A DNA stretch of 64,000 bases from Methanoregulaceae archaeon UBA467 (GTDB taxonomy: Archaea; Halobacteriota; Methanomicrobia; Methanomicrobiales; Methanospirillaceae). Both the position numbers and the translations under genes were made by a program. The notes below the pieces were generated by a model. That model was not told the origin of the DNA. It searched no databases and saw nothing but the letters and a program-made list of their open reading frames with translations. The DNA lies in assembly GCA_002503825.1 (NCBI GenBank), contig DASP01000002.1:62001-126000 (forward strand). Reading direction: 5' to 3'. Of this stretch, positions 19,580-27,573 are shown piece by piece; positions within the stretch are counted from its first letter, which is position 1, and each line of letters opens with the position of its first letter.

Positions 19580-20014
19580 TCATCTGTCGTTTTTATTGCC
19601 GGATATGCTGTCAAGGGCAAGGTTGCAGAGGCCATCGACCTTCCGTATGTATACGTTCCCGCGTGGAACTGAATAGAAATGGACTTTTTCGAAATTACGA
19701 ACCAGATCAATCACTTTCTGGTGCAAGCCGGTGAGATGTTCTTTTCTGACACGGTATTGCCCGTTAATCTGCTTGATTACCAGTTCGCTGTCCGAATAGA
19801 GAACAACAGTCCTGCCGGTATGTTTTGCCGCAGTGGTGAGGGCTGCGATTACTCCCTGGTATTCTGCAACGTTATTGGTGGTCACTCCGATATATTCGGA
19901 GGTTTCTTCAATGATTTTGTCTCCCGACAGTATCAGGTATGCGTACGCCGCAGGGCCCGGATTTCCCCTTGATGCCCCGTCGGTATAACAGGTCAGTATA
20001 TCCTGGTGTGTCAT
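19580..20014 (-). CDS. rnhA: Ribonuclease HI
   Basis: Type I RNase H, 144 residues, which cuts RNA in RNA-DNA hybrids. The catalytic acidic residues are all there: Asp in CYTDGASRGNPG near residue 9, Glu in NNVAEYQGV near 49, Asp in YSDSELVIKQI near 74, and a late Asp in RKVDGLCNLALD near 130. The last motif is unusual: it reads VDGLCN where ADxLAN is common. Archaeal RNase HI genes of this short type occur in Methanomicrobia and haloarchaea. GAGG lies 4 bases before the ATG. Confidence 0.87.
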   Translation of the reverse strand: MTHQDILTCYTDGASRGNPGPAAYAYLILSGDKIIEETSEYIGVTTNNVAEYQGVIAALTTAAKHTGRTVVLYSDSELVIKQINGQYRVRKEHLTGLHQKVIDLVRNFEKVHFYSVPRGNVYIRKVDGLCNLALDSISGNKNDR

Positions 20015-20112
20015 CTTCCCTCATTTTCTTCGCATTCCCTGCGTATAAAACCAGGTACAAACATTCATCCGCTCATATCCTGTGTCATCTTAGTCTTTGG
20101 AGGGGAAAACAC

Positions 20113-20122
20113 CTATTTATAG
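20113..20122 (+). promoter_or_regulatory. TATA box for a leaderless PEBP gene
   Basis: CTATTTATAG is centred 28 bases before the ATG at 20145. With no ribosome binding site upstream, the spacing suggests a leaderless mRNA. Confidence 0.45.
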
Positions 20123-20144
20123 CATTGAACGAATTGTACCTTTC

Positions 20145-20597
20145 ATGGAGCCCCTTACGGTCAAGATAGATTTTCTGCAGTTCCCACCGTCCTATACATG
20201 CGATGGCGGAGATCTGTCTCCTGAAATCCGGCTCGTCGGCCTGAATGCCACTTCGGTCGCCGTGATGGCAGTCAACCCGTTTCAGCCTTCCTGCTGCACA
20301 TTTTCCCCCTGGATAATATGGAATATCGATCCGGCCCCGGTTATCCCTGCCGGAATTCCCAAAGAAGAGGTGGTGACAACTCCACTCCATGCAGTCCAGG
20401 GTATGAACGATTTTGGCAGGATTGGATATACAGGGCCGTGCCCGCCGCCAGGGGCAACTCACAGGTACACCTTTAAGGTGTGGGGTCTTGACACCTACCT
20501 CGATATTCCTCCCGGTTCGGTGAAAGGAGACCTTATAGGGGCAATGCAGGGACACGTGGTCCAGTACGGGGACACCGTCGCCATGTATTCCAGGTAA
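20145..20597 (+). CDS. PEBP/YbhB family protein, degenerate ligand site
   Basis: 150 residues of the phosphatidylethanolamine-binding protein family (YbhB/YbcL). It keeps the fold motifs YTCDGGDLSPEI, PWIIWNI, GRIGYTGPCPPPGATHRY and FKVWGLD. The ligand-pocket motif that normally reads DPDAP followed by THW is here NPFQP and SPW, so the conserved Asp and His are gone. It is the first of a tandem pair; the downstream copy keeps the usual residues. It may bind another ligand or act as a scaffold. The frame is open further upstream to a TTG at 20097, but the ATG at 20145 aligns with the paralog start. Confidence 0.85.
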   Translation: MEPLTVKIDFLQFPPSYTCDGGDLSPEIRLVGLNATSVAVMAVNPFQPSCCTFSPWIIWNIDPAPVIPAGIPKEEVVTTPLHAVQGMNDFGRIGYTGPCPPPGATHRYTFKVWGLDTYLDIPPGSVKGDLIGAMQGHVVQYGDTVAMYSR

Positions 20598-20720
20598 ATT
20601 GTATGTTTCACAGTGAAATTTCAGTTTGAAAAAATATTCCCTATCTTCTGCCTTTTTGAGAGGGGCGAATAATAAAACATATCTATCTGTCTAAAGATCA
20701 ATCAGAGTAGAGGTACCGGT

Positions 20721-21182
20721 ATGGAAAACCTGTCTGTTAAAATTTCAGTTGTGAATCTCCCTTCCGATTATACCTGCGATGGCGACGATATTTCGCCTGA
20801 AATTGAAATCGGCAGGGTAAATTCAGAGTTGACAAAGTCACTTGCAGTCGTTATGAACGACCCTGATGCCCCGGGCGGGGGTGGATTCACTCACTGGATC
20901 ATCTGGAATGTCGGACTTGTTGCGCGATTGCCAGACGGTATACCGCACGACCCGGTGGTTACCTCTCCATTAAAGGGAGTGCAGGGGAAGAACTCTTTCG
21001 GGCTTATCGGATACAACGGCCCTTGCCCGCCACCGGGTCAGACACATCGTTACGACTTTAAGGTATACGGGCTTGATACGCTCCTTGACCTGCCACCCGG
21101 TGCGACAAAAGCTGAACTGCTCAAGGCGATGCAGGGACATGTGGTTCAGTATGGCGAAACCTATGTTCTTTACGGGCGGTAA
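20721..21182 (+). CDS. PEBP/YbhB family protein
   Basis: 153 residues. This is a standard small archaeal/bacterial PEBP-like protein: YTCDGDDISPEIEI, the pocket motif NDPDAPGGGGFTHWIIWNV near residue 52-70, IGYNGPCPPPGQTHRYDF and FKVYGLD. Known homologues are soluble and bind phosphate-like ligands; their role in archaea is not settled. It is a tandem paralog of the preceding gene, about half identical by eye. AGAGGT lies 6 bases before the ATG, unlike the first copy, so the two have separate start signals. Confidence 0.9.
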   Translation: MENLSVKISVVNLPSDYTCDGDDISPEIEIGRVNSELTKSLAVVMNDPDAPGGGGFTHWIIWNVGLVARLPDGIPHDPVVTSPLKGVQGKNSFGLIGYNGPCPPPGQTHRYDFKVYGLDTLLDLPPGATKAELLKAMQGHVVQYGETYVLYGR

Positions 21183-21360
21183 GTGCGACCCGGGTATGAA
21201 CGCGGATACCCGGAATAATAAATCCGGTCCTTTTTCATATTATCTGCCTTTAATAACCGCGTAACACCGGGTATGATTTCTTTAACGGTATTTTTATTTC
21301 AGCCCGGTCCGTTGGAGGAATGAAGAGTGATCATACTGAACCGGAACAGGGAATGAAAGC

Positions 21361-21370
21361 ATATTTAATA
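21361..21370 (+). promoter_or_regulatory. TATA box upstream of the 249-residue membrane-anchored protein
   Basis: ATATTTAATA is centred about 31 bases before the ATG at 21396, giving a leader of only a few bases; no ribosome binding site is seen. Confidence 0.4.
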
Positions 21371-21395
21371 GCAAAGGGTTTTCAAACATAGTATT

Positions 21396-22145
21396 ATGGA
21401 AAAGCGGGATATCCTGATTGTCGTTGCAGGGGTTGCAATCGTGATCGCCATGGCATTTTTTGTCAAACCAGCCATGACGGGAAAAGACCCTGATCTCAGT
21501 ATCCCGTTCTTCGAACCCGAACCTGTCGCAACCCCGGCCGCCCTTCCACCGGCGCTCCCGTCAAAGACACCACTTCCTACGACAATCCCTGCTCCATCCC
21601 CGGTTCCTTCATGGAGCGGGCAGTCAAAGGACCTCGGCTTTGTGGCACCACCTGTCACGTCATCCAGTCCAACGGTCACTCCCACCCATAATGTCCCTCC
21701 TGAGGTCACTCCCGAACAAAATGTCATGGTGACGTATGCAACGATCGAAGGCAGGTCCGGTGGCATCACAGAGACCTTACGCATGCCGTTTCCTTACTGG
21801 GAGCTCCAGTACACGGTCAGCCCATGGGAGGATCGTTACGTGGGGTCGACCTCATCGAAGGCTGCCGGAGTAGCTGAGTCATTCGGGGCAGAGGTCTTCC
21901 CGTCATTTTCAATAGATGTCGTGAATGCCGATAATCCATCAGAAATTATCAGGACAATAGAACCACGGGGGGGCCTCAATCCAGAACTATGGGATAAGGG
22001 CAAGGAATATGATCCACGTCCGTGGACAGAAAAGTTTTATGAAGGAAGTACTGTCAGGAATTATTACTTTGTCGTAAAGACCCATATGATCCAGTCTTAT
22101 CACATCGAAATAAAAGTCCCGGAACGATATCTCGGGAAGTACTGA
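21396..22145 (+). CDS. Membrane-anchored extracytoplasmic protein of unknown function
   Basis: 249 residues. A single N-terminal membrane segment (ILIVVAGVAIVIAMAFFV) is followed by a Pro/Thr/Ser-rich linker (about residues 40-110) of the kind that spans archaeal cell walls, and by a C-terminal globular domain (about 110-249) with many aromatic residues (MPFPYWELQYTV, PRPWTEKFYEGS). There are no cysteines for a lipobox and no motif that I recognise. Probably anchored at the cell surface, and function is unknown. It stands alone between the PEBP pair and aIF5A. Confidence 0.8.
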   Translation: MEKRDILIVVAGVAIVIAMAFFVKPAMTGKDPDLSIPFFEPEPVATPAALPPALPSKTPLPTTIPAPSPVPSWSGQSKDLGFVAPPVTSSSPTVTPTHNVPPEVTPEQNVMVTYATIEGRSGGITETLRMPFPYWELQYTVSPWEDRYVGSTSSKAAGVAESFGAEVFPSFSIDVVNADNPSEIIRTIEPRGGLNPELWDKGKEYDPRPWTEKFYEGSTVRNYYFVVKTHMIQSYHIEIKVPERYLGKY

Positions 22146-22249
22146 ATATTTTTTAAGTTCTGCACCCGCATCCTGAAAACCGGATTAAACAGTTGATTCG
22201 GATCTGACTGCTGATGAAAAAATATGTGTGTATGAGCAGGGCCCACACG

Positions 22250-22633
22250 TTAATCAAGGTCGAGTTTTCTCTTTCCCATTGACTCGATATAAGGTAGCTC
22301 CTTGCCGACTTCAAAAACTCCGGCCTTGCCTTCAGGGATTTCCACATCGAAATTTGTATACTCCTTCATATCCATAAGCGATGCAGTCGTTCCACTGATG
22401 GAAATGACCTGCCCGCTCTTGCGTTCCACGATTGGCACATAGGTCTTGGCCGAGACCGGCTGGACAATAGAGCGCTTTACACCATCAAAAATTCCTACCA
22501 CATCGATACGGGCCTTTGCTGCACCGTGCTTTCCGGGTTTTGATATTGATATTCCCTGAATTTTACAGGGTTCATCGTCTACGACCACGTAGCGGCCCTC
22601 TTTAAGTTTACCTACTTCGGTTTGTTCTTTCAT
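22250..22633 (-). CDS. Translation factor aIF5A (hypusine-containing)
   Basis: 127 residues, the archaeal homologue of eIF5A/EF-P, which relieves ribosomes stalled on proline stretches. The loop SKPGKHGAAKARID near residue 31-44 carries the lysine that deoxyhypusine synthase modifies (the K in PGKHG), followed by the OB-fold domain. GAGAGAGTG precedes the ATG. The gene is divergent from the IMPase-like gene, with TATA-like stretches for both in the 90-base gap. Confidence 0.95.
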   Translation of the reverse strand: MKEQTEVGKLKEGRYVVVDDEPCKIQGISISKPGKHGAAKARIDVVGIFDGVKRSIVQPVSAKTYVPIVERKSGQVISISGTTASLMDMKEYTNFDVEIPEGKAGVFEVGKELPYIESMGKRKLDLD

Positions 22634-22722
22634 TTGTGTTCACTCTCTCGTATAAAACGCGGTAGTAATTTATCTTTATTGCATTACATAAATACAACGT
22701 AACAAACCCCTCTGGAACTGCC

Positions 22723-23499
22723 ATGGAATTTATTACCTCCTGTAAAGAGATGGCCCGGGCCGTGCATGATGCAATCGCCGGACTGGTCGGTACACCCGAA
22801 GGAGGGGTGACGGTCAAAATGGGAGCCGACCGTACACCCACAAAAAAGATAGACCAGGTCGCAGAGGACGTTATTTTAGAATACCTGCAGATTAACCCGC
22901 TCTGTAAAACACTGATCAGCGAGGAGGCCGGGCGGGTAGACATCGGGGGAGATGAGGGGACGATATTTCTCGACCCTCTCGACGGAACGTACAATGCCGT
23001 GGTCGGAATCCCGATTTATGCGCTTTCCATTGCCTATGCAGAGGAGGGAATTGTCAGGAAGGCATTTGTTCAAAACCTGGCGAATGGCGAAACATTTTCG
23101 GCAATTCAGGGAAAAGGGGCCTTCATGAACGGATCTTCTGTACGGGTATCGACGATCGCGAACCTTGACGAAAGCGCGATGAGCGTATATGGCAGGAAAT
23201 TCGATCCCGGCAGAGTGATTCACCTGGGTCAGAAAATTCGTCGCTGGCGTCTCCTTGGGGCATCCGCACTTGAATTATCCTATATCGGGTGCGGCAGGAT
23301 CGACGGCTTTGTCGATATCCGTGGAACGCTCAGGGTTACAGATGCTGCTGCAGGGATGCTCGTCTGCACCGAAGCAGGAGGGACCGTGAGCGATCTCAAC
23401 GGAAATGATATCCATTTCCCTGACGAGGTGACCATTGGCAAATGCATGGTTGCGACGAACGGGGTTATGCATCAGAAAGTGATCGAGTACCTGAGGTGA
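22723..23499 (+). CDS. Inositol monophosphatase / fructose-1,6-bisphosphatase family enzyme
   Basis: 258-residue Mg-dependent phosphatase of the archaeal IMPase/FBPase (class IV) type. Metal-binding motifs are clear: ISEEAG near residue 66, IFLDPLDGTYN near 85 and TDAAAGMLVCTEAGG near 205. Such enzymes dephosphorylate myo-inositol 1-phosphate and fructose 1,6-bisphosphate. NAD kinase follows after 2 bases; in some archaea the two are fused in one polypeptide and NADP phosphatase activity is known, so a role in NAD(P) balance is plausible. Confidence 0.9.
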   Translation: MEFITSCKEMARAVHDAIAGLVGTPEGGVTVKMGADRTPTKKIDQVAEDVILEYLQINPLCKTLISEEAGRVDIGGDEGTIFLDPLDGTYNAVVGIPIYALSIAYAEEGIVRKAFVQNLANGETFSAIQGKGAFMNGSSVRVSTIANLDESAMSVYGRKFDPGRVIHLGQKIRRWRLLGASALELSYIGCGRIDGFVDIRGTLRVTDAAAGMLVCTEAGGTVSDLNGNDIHFPDEVTIGKCMVATNGVMHQKVIEYLR

Positions 23500-23501
23500 A
23501 A

Positions 23502-24314
23502 ATGAAAATTCTGCTCGTATCACGGATCGATGACCCTGATGCATTGTCCTTCACTGCGTCGCTCGGGGAGGACCTTCGTGCAGACGGAAAGGAAGTCATT
23601 TATGAAAAAGCCACTGCACGGGCGCTAAACCTTGAGGGCTTTTCCATACCTGATACACACCCGGACCTTGCCACGATCGTTGGTGGTGACGGCACTATAC
23701 TGCTCACAGTTCAGAACATGCGTAAACAGGTGCCCGTTCTCGGGATAAACTGGGGAGAGGTCGGATTTTTGGCAGACCTTGAACCGGAAGAGGCACGAAA
23801 ATTTCTGCTCTCTCTTCCCCGGGAATTTCCCGTCGAAAAAAGGATGAGGATATCGCTCTCAATGGACGGTCAGGTTCTTGGCGAGGCCCTTAACGAGGCG
23901 CTCATCGTCACCAGCCGCCCGGCAAAAATGCTGAGGTTCATGGTAATAATTGACGGAGTCCGCGCGGAAACATTCCGTGCCGACGGGCTCCTGATGAGTA
24001 CCCCGACTGGGTCAACCGCGTATGCCATGAGTGCAGGCGGCCCCATTGTCGACCCGCGTATAGAAGGAGTGCTTCTTGTGCCTCTCGCGCCGTTCCTTCT
24101 CTCATCAAGGCCGCACCTCATAAGCAGCGACCGTTCCCTGACAATCAGGCTTGAGAGCACCAAGCCTGCAAAACTGGTCATCGACGGCCAGCATTCGATG
24201 GATATCGGAAATGTCTGCGAGATCACGGTCAGGAGATCAGATTCTCCTGCCCTGTTCGTGGATGCAGGAAGAAACTTTTTTGAAAAGGTCGACCGGAAGC
24301 TCAGGCGGTTATAA
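23502..24314 (+). CDS. nadK: ATP-NAD kinase
   Basis: 270 residues. Phosphorylates NAD to NADP. It shows the GGDGT motif (IVGGDGTILLT near residue 57), NWGEVGFLAD, the NE/D loop EALNEALIVT and the glycine-rich TPTGSTAYAMSAGGP. The ATG at 23502 follows GAGGTGA at 6 bases; the frame is open further upstream inside the phosphatase gene, but no better start is seen. It forms a two-gene unit with the IMPase-like gene. Confidence 0.94.
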   Translation: MKILLVSRIDDPDALSFTASLGEDLRADGKEVIYEKATARALNLEGFSIPDTHPDLATIVGGDGTILLTVQNMRKQVPVLGINWGEVGFLADLEPEEARKFLLSLPREFPVEKRMRISLSMDGQVLGEALNEALIVTSRPAKMLRFMVIIDGVRAETFRADGLLMSTPTGSTAYAMSAGGPIVDPRIEGVLLVPLAPFLLSSRPHLISSDRSLTIRLESTKPAKLVIDGQHSMDIGNVCEITVRRSDSPALFVDAGRNFFEKVDRKLRRL

Positions 24315-24377
24315 CCGGTTGCCTCTTTCAGCATGTTTATTTTCAGCCAGACAAAGCGTATCCATTATAAAGAGCTG

Positions 24378-25100
24378 ATGAAAATGGAAGATACGATTCG
24401 TACACGACTTGATTATGCAGAAGCATCCCGGATCCTGATGACATCTCTTGGACTGAAGGGATCTCCGGTTGCAGTCAAACTCGCTACCGGAAAGGAAGAT
24501 ATCCCGGAAGGCATGGAGAAAATCGACAAAAAATTACGGCACTGCCAGATGGTAACGATGGCACGGAAGGAAGGCAGGGCGTTCTATGCGACGGTGGACA
24601 ATCATGAATGCATGGGCGGCGCATGGGCGCTGGGCCTGAGAGAATTATCAGAAAGTCTTAAAACCGGTCATTTTTACTTCAAACTCGGTAAATACGAGAG
24701 CACCGCCGCATGTAAAAGGACTATTGATAATATACCGCATGTGGAATCGGGAATGACCTATGCCACACTGTATGCACCCCTTGAAAAGGCAGAGTTTTCA
24801 CCGCATGTCATCCTTATCATCGCATCGCCACGATGCATGCTGAAGCTTGCGCAGACCTCCCTCTTCAGGCTGGGCGGGCGCATTCACTCTGAATTTTCAG
24901 GCATCCAGTCGGTCTGTTCAGACGCCACCGCACAGACATACCTCACCGGCAGAGCAAACTATTCCCTCGGATGTGACGGGTCAAGAAAATTTTCCGGTAT
25001 CGATGACGACGAGATGGTGATGGGGTTCCCGGCAGAACTTCTTCCGGAAATGCTGGAAGCGATCGGGATTGTGACCGCAGCACCGGGATCCAAAAAGTAA
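24378..25100 (+). CDS. DUF169 family protein
   Basis: 240 residues of the DUF169 family, common in methanogens and anaerobic bacteria and without a known function. Typical features are SPVAVKL near residue 28, a HCQMV segment, EC(M)GGAWALGL and several conserved cysteines (CKRT, PRCMLKLAQ, VCSDATA, LGCDGSRKF). The cysteines suggest possible metal or cofactor binding, which is inference. The start is uncertain: ATG 24378 or ATG 24384. The frame is open up to 24333. Confidence 0.82.
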   Translation: MKMEDTIRTRLDYAEASRILMTSLGLKGSPVAVKLATGKEDIPEGMEKIDKKLRHCQMVTMARKEGRAFYATVDNHECMGGAWALGLRELSESLKTGHFYFKLGKYESTAACKRTIDNIPHVESGMTYATLYAPLEKAEFSPHVILIIASPRCMLKLAQTSLFRLGGRIHSEFSGIQSVCSDATAQTYLTGRANYSLGCDGSRKFSGIDDDEMVMGFPAELLPEMLEAIGIVTAAPGSKK

Positions 25101-25324
25101 GGCGTTATGAACCATTCATATCAAAAATGGTATTCCGGACCCTTTGTAATAATCCGATACTAAATTCCTTTTTTTGCCATATACCTGCAATATCTGCCAG
25201 TGATTTCCAATGCCTGCCATCCGGGAATAATTCCCGGGCAGCCGGCAATAATTTTAAAAATATATACGGCAGGTTATATCGTCTGATTTTTTCACGCACA
25301 TTTCCTCTGGCGGAAAACCGGGTT

Positions 25325-26290
25325 TTACTTTATAAGGACAAGGATCCGGCGTGTCAGGCTTTTATGAACTCTCTGTGAATAAAACGCTTCAATGTTCATA
25401 ATATCTCCTGCAACCGGCCTGATATCCCGGTGAGTTACGACTACCGCCCTTTTTCCCGGTTTTAAAACCCGTCGTATTTCATTGAGCGCATCGGTGTAGA
25501 GGTGCTCAAGAGTATCGGCCTTAATAATCACTGACTGCCCGTATGGCAAATCCGTGACCACTGCATCAAATGAGTCGTCCCTGTACGGCAGAATGGTCGA
25601 ATCTGCCCGGATAATATTTGAACCCGGGACATTTTTACGCGTTCCGGCTACCATGAAGCGGTCAACATCATTTCCAACAGCGTTCACTCCAATCATCTCA
25701 GATTCCAGAATAATCCCGCCAGTACCACAGAACGGATCCAGGAGCCATTCGCCAGGCTGAATACGGGAAATATTGACGAGGGCCCTCGCCATCCTTGGCA
25801 TCATCACACCGGGATGAAAAAAGGGGCGCTCGCCCGGCTTCCTTAATTCGTAAGAACTCCGGTCAATGCGAATAAGTACCCTGCCAAAAAAACACCGGTC
25901 GCCGGATACAATAACCCGGTACTCCTCTTCAGGGTTCCCGAGAGAGATTTTGCCATTGATAAAGGTGCCGATTGCTCTCTCCAGCTCTGCCTGGCTCATA
26001 TCGATCCCGGCACCGGCAATTTTTTTTGCACGCCCTGCAAAAGTCAGTCCGGTGGTAATTGCAAGTCTTTCGAGCAGTTTCGAAAACTCAACCCCTGATG
26101 CATCACACTCTCCAAGGTACTCCATCACCGTATGCGACAATGCCAGGCGGGCCGTATCTTCATGCCTTTCACATTCAACGACGGCGACCTGCGGGCAGCT
26201 CTCAAGGACGGTCCCGATTGCTCCTGTCTCGGCCACAGGAAGGTCGGGATGCTCGCCGGAGAGTTCGATGATCAGCTTCATTTCATACAT
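25325..26290 (-). CDS. tRNA (guanine(10)-N2)-dimethyltransferase, THUMP type
   Basis: 321 residues. N-terminal THUMP-like RNA-binding region (to about residue 150) and a C-terminal Rossmann methyltransferase: motif I LLDPFCGTGGIILE near residue 180, GNDVDRFM, ADSTILPYRDDSFDAVV and the catalytic motif IV TDLPYGQS near 243. This is the archaeal Trm11/TrmG10 group that makes m2(2)G10 in tRNA. First codons are uncertain (MYEMKL, two ATGs). Convergent with DUF169 across about 220 bases with no gene. Confidence 0.88.
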   Translation of the reverse strand: MYEMKLIIELSGEHPDLPVAETGAIGTVLESCPQVAVVECERHEDTARLALSHTVMEYLGECDASGVEFSKLLERLAITTGLTFAGRAKKIAGAGIDMSQAELERAIGTFINGKISLGNPEEEYRVIVSGDRCFFGRVLIRIDRSSYELRKPGERPFFHPGVMMPRMARALVNISRIQPGEWLLDPFCGTGGIILESEMIGVNAVGNDVDRFMVAGTRKNVPGSNIIRADSTILPYRDDSFDAVVTDLPYGQSVIIKADTLEHLYTDALNEIRRVLKPGKRAVVVTHRDIRPVAGDIMNIEAFYSQRVHKSLTRRILVLIK

Positions 26291-26424
26291 GTTTGGGCGG
26301 TTTTCACATATAGGTTGAGTACAGGGGCAGATCGCGCTGTGCCGGCACTTCTGCAGAGGTTAAGCCATTTTTTCCGTCGCCTGCGGAGAACATCCCGGAT
26401 ACGGCCCGGCATCATCGGGTACAC

Positions 26425-26430
26425 AAAAAA
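26425..26430 (-). terminator. T-run terminator after dnaJ
   Basis: Six T on the minus strand 8 bases after the dnaJ stop, probably ending the grpE-dnaK-dnaJ transcript. Confidence 0.45.
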
Positions 26431-26437
26431 GGAGTGT

Positions 26438-27568
26438 CTATTTCTTTCCCATGATATTTTCAAAAAAGCCTTTTTTAGAGGATCCCGCCCGGTTACCTTC
26501 GATTTCAAGGATCTTCCCGTACAGTTCCCTTTGTTCGGGGGTCGTCTGTTTCGGGACGACGATCTTGACCCTTACAAGGAGATCTCCCGGCTTTCCTCGT
26601 TTACGCACACCTTCACCCGGAATTTTCAGTGCCGTATTATACTGGATACCCGACGGGACAGTCAGTTCCACATGGCGTGAATCTATCGTCTCAATTTCAA
26701 CGGTTGTTCCGAGGACGGCCTGTGCTGGAGAGATACTGACAGAGGTCTCAAGGGTGTCGCCGGTGCGTATGAAGCGATCGTGGGGTTTCACGTACACTTC
26801 GATAAAGAGGTCCCCGTTCGGTGCACCATAATCCCCTGCTTCACCATATCCCTCCATTCGAAGGCGCATCCCGTTGTCTATTCCGGCAGGGATATGGACC
26901 GAAACTTTTCTTTTAACCTGTTTATGGCCTGTTCCCCGGCAATCAGGGCATTTTTTCTCAGGCATCCGTCCCCGCCCGCGGCATTCTGTGCAGGTGCTCA
27001 TGCGTACGAACTGCCCGAACGGGGTCTGGCTCATCTGGCGCATCTGGCCCGAACCACCGCACCTTGGACAGGTTACCAGCTTTTTTGTTTCGCTTCCGGT
27101 CCCGTTGCAGGAGGGGCAGGCCTCGGTGTGGGTAAGCTCGATCTCCCTTTCAATACCGAACACCGCCTCCTGAAGAGTCACCTGTATCTTCATGAGGAGG
27201 TCGTTGCCGGCCTGCGGGCCGGTAGATCGCTGTCCCCCGAATCCTCCTCCGAAAAAATCGAATATATCTCCGAACCCGCTGAAATCGGCGCTGAAACCTC
27301 CGCCTCCGAACCCGCCGCCACCCGTGTATGAGCCCTTCGATGCGTTCGTGAAGGTTTCATGGCCCATATGATCGTACTGGGATTTTTTCTGCTGGTCCGA
27401 AAGGACACTGTATGCCTCATTTATTTTTTTGAAGCGGTCCTCTGCACCGGGTTCTTTGCAGACATCAGGGTGATATTTTCTCGCAAGGTTGCGGTAGGCC
27501 TTCTTGATCTCCTTCTCGTCGGCATTCCTGGGTATTCCGAGGATATCGTAGTAGTCTTCCGCAGCCAT
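26438..27568 (-). CDS. dnaJ: Chaperone DnaJ (type I Hsp40)
   Basis: 376 residues with full type I layout: J domain with HPD (residues 1-70), Gly/Phe-rich linker (75-120), four CxxCxGxG zinc repeats (CPSCNGTG, CPRCGGSG, CTECRGRG, CPDCRGTG, about 140-215) and the C-terminal substrate domain. It stimulates DnaK ATPase and delivers clients. Start set at ATG 27568 following GAGTGA; an upstream in-frame GTG at 27577 overlaps the dnaK stop. Third gene of grpE-dnaK-dnaJ. Confidence 0.97.
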   Translation of the reverse strand: MAAEDYYDILGIPRNADEKEIKKAYRNLARKYHPDVCKEPGAEDRFKKINEAYSVLSDQQKKSQYDHMGHETFTNASKGSYTGGGGFGGGGFSADFSGFGDIFDFFGGGFGGQRSTGPQAGNDLLMKIQVTLQEAVFGIEREIELTHTEACPSCNGTGSETKKLVTCPRCGGSGQMRQMSQTPFGQFVRMSTCTECRGRGRMPEKKCPDCRGTGHKQVKRKVSVHIPAGIDNGMRLRMEGYGEAGDYGAPNGDLFIEVYVKPHDRFIRTGDTLETSVSISPAQAVLGTTVEIETIDSRHVELTVPSGIQYNTALKIPGEGVRKRGKPGDLLVRVKIVVPKQTTPEQRELYGKILEIEGNRAGSSKKGFFENIMGKK

Positions 27569-27573
27569 TGACT

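Noticed and set aside
25105..25378. Short ORFs on both strands between DUF169 and trmG10
   Set aside because: Short, mutually overlapping and without start signals.
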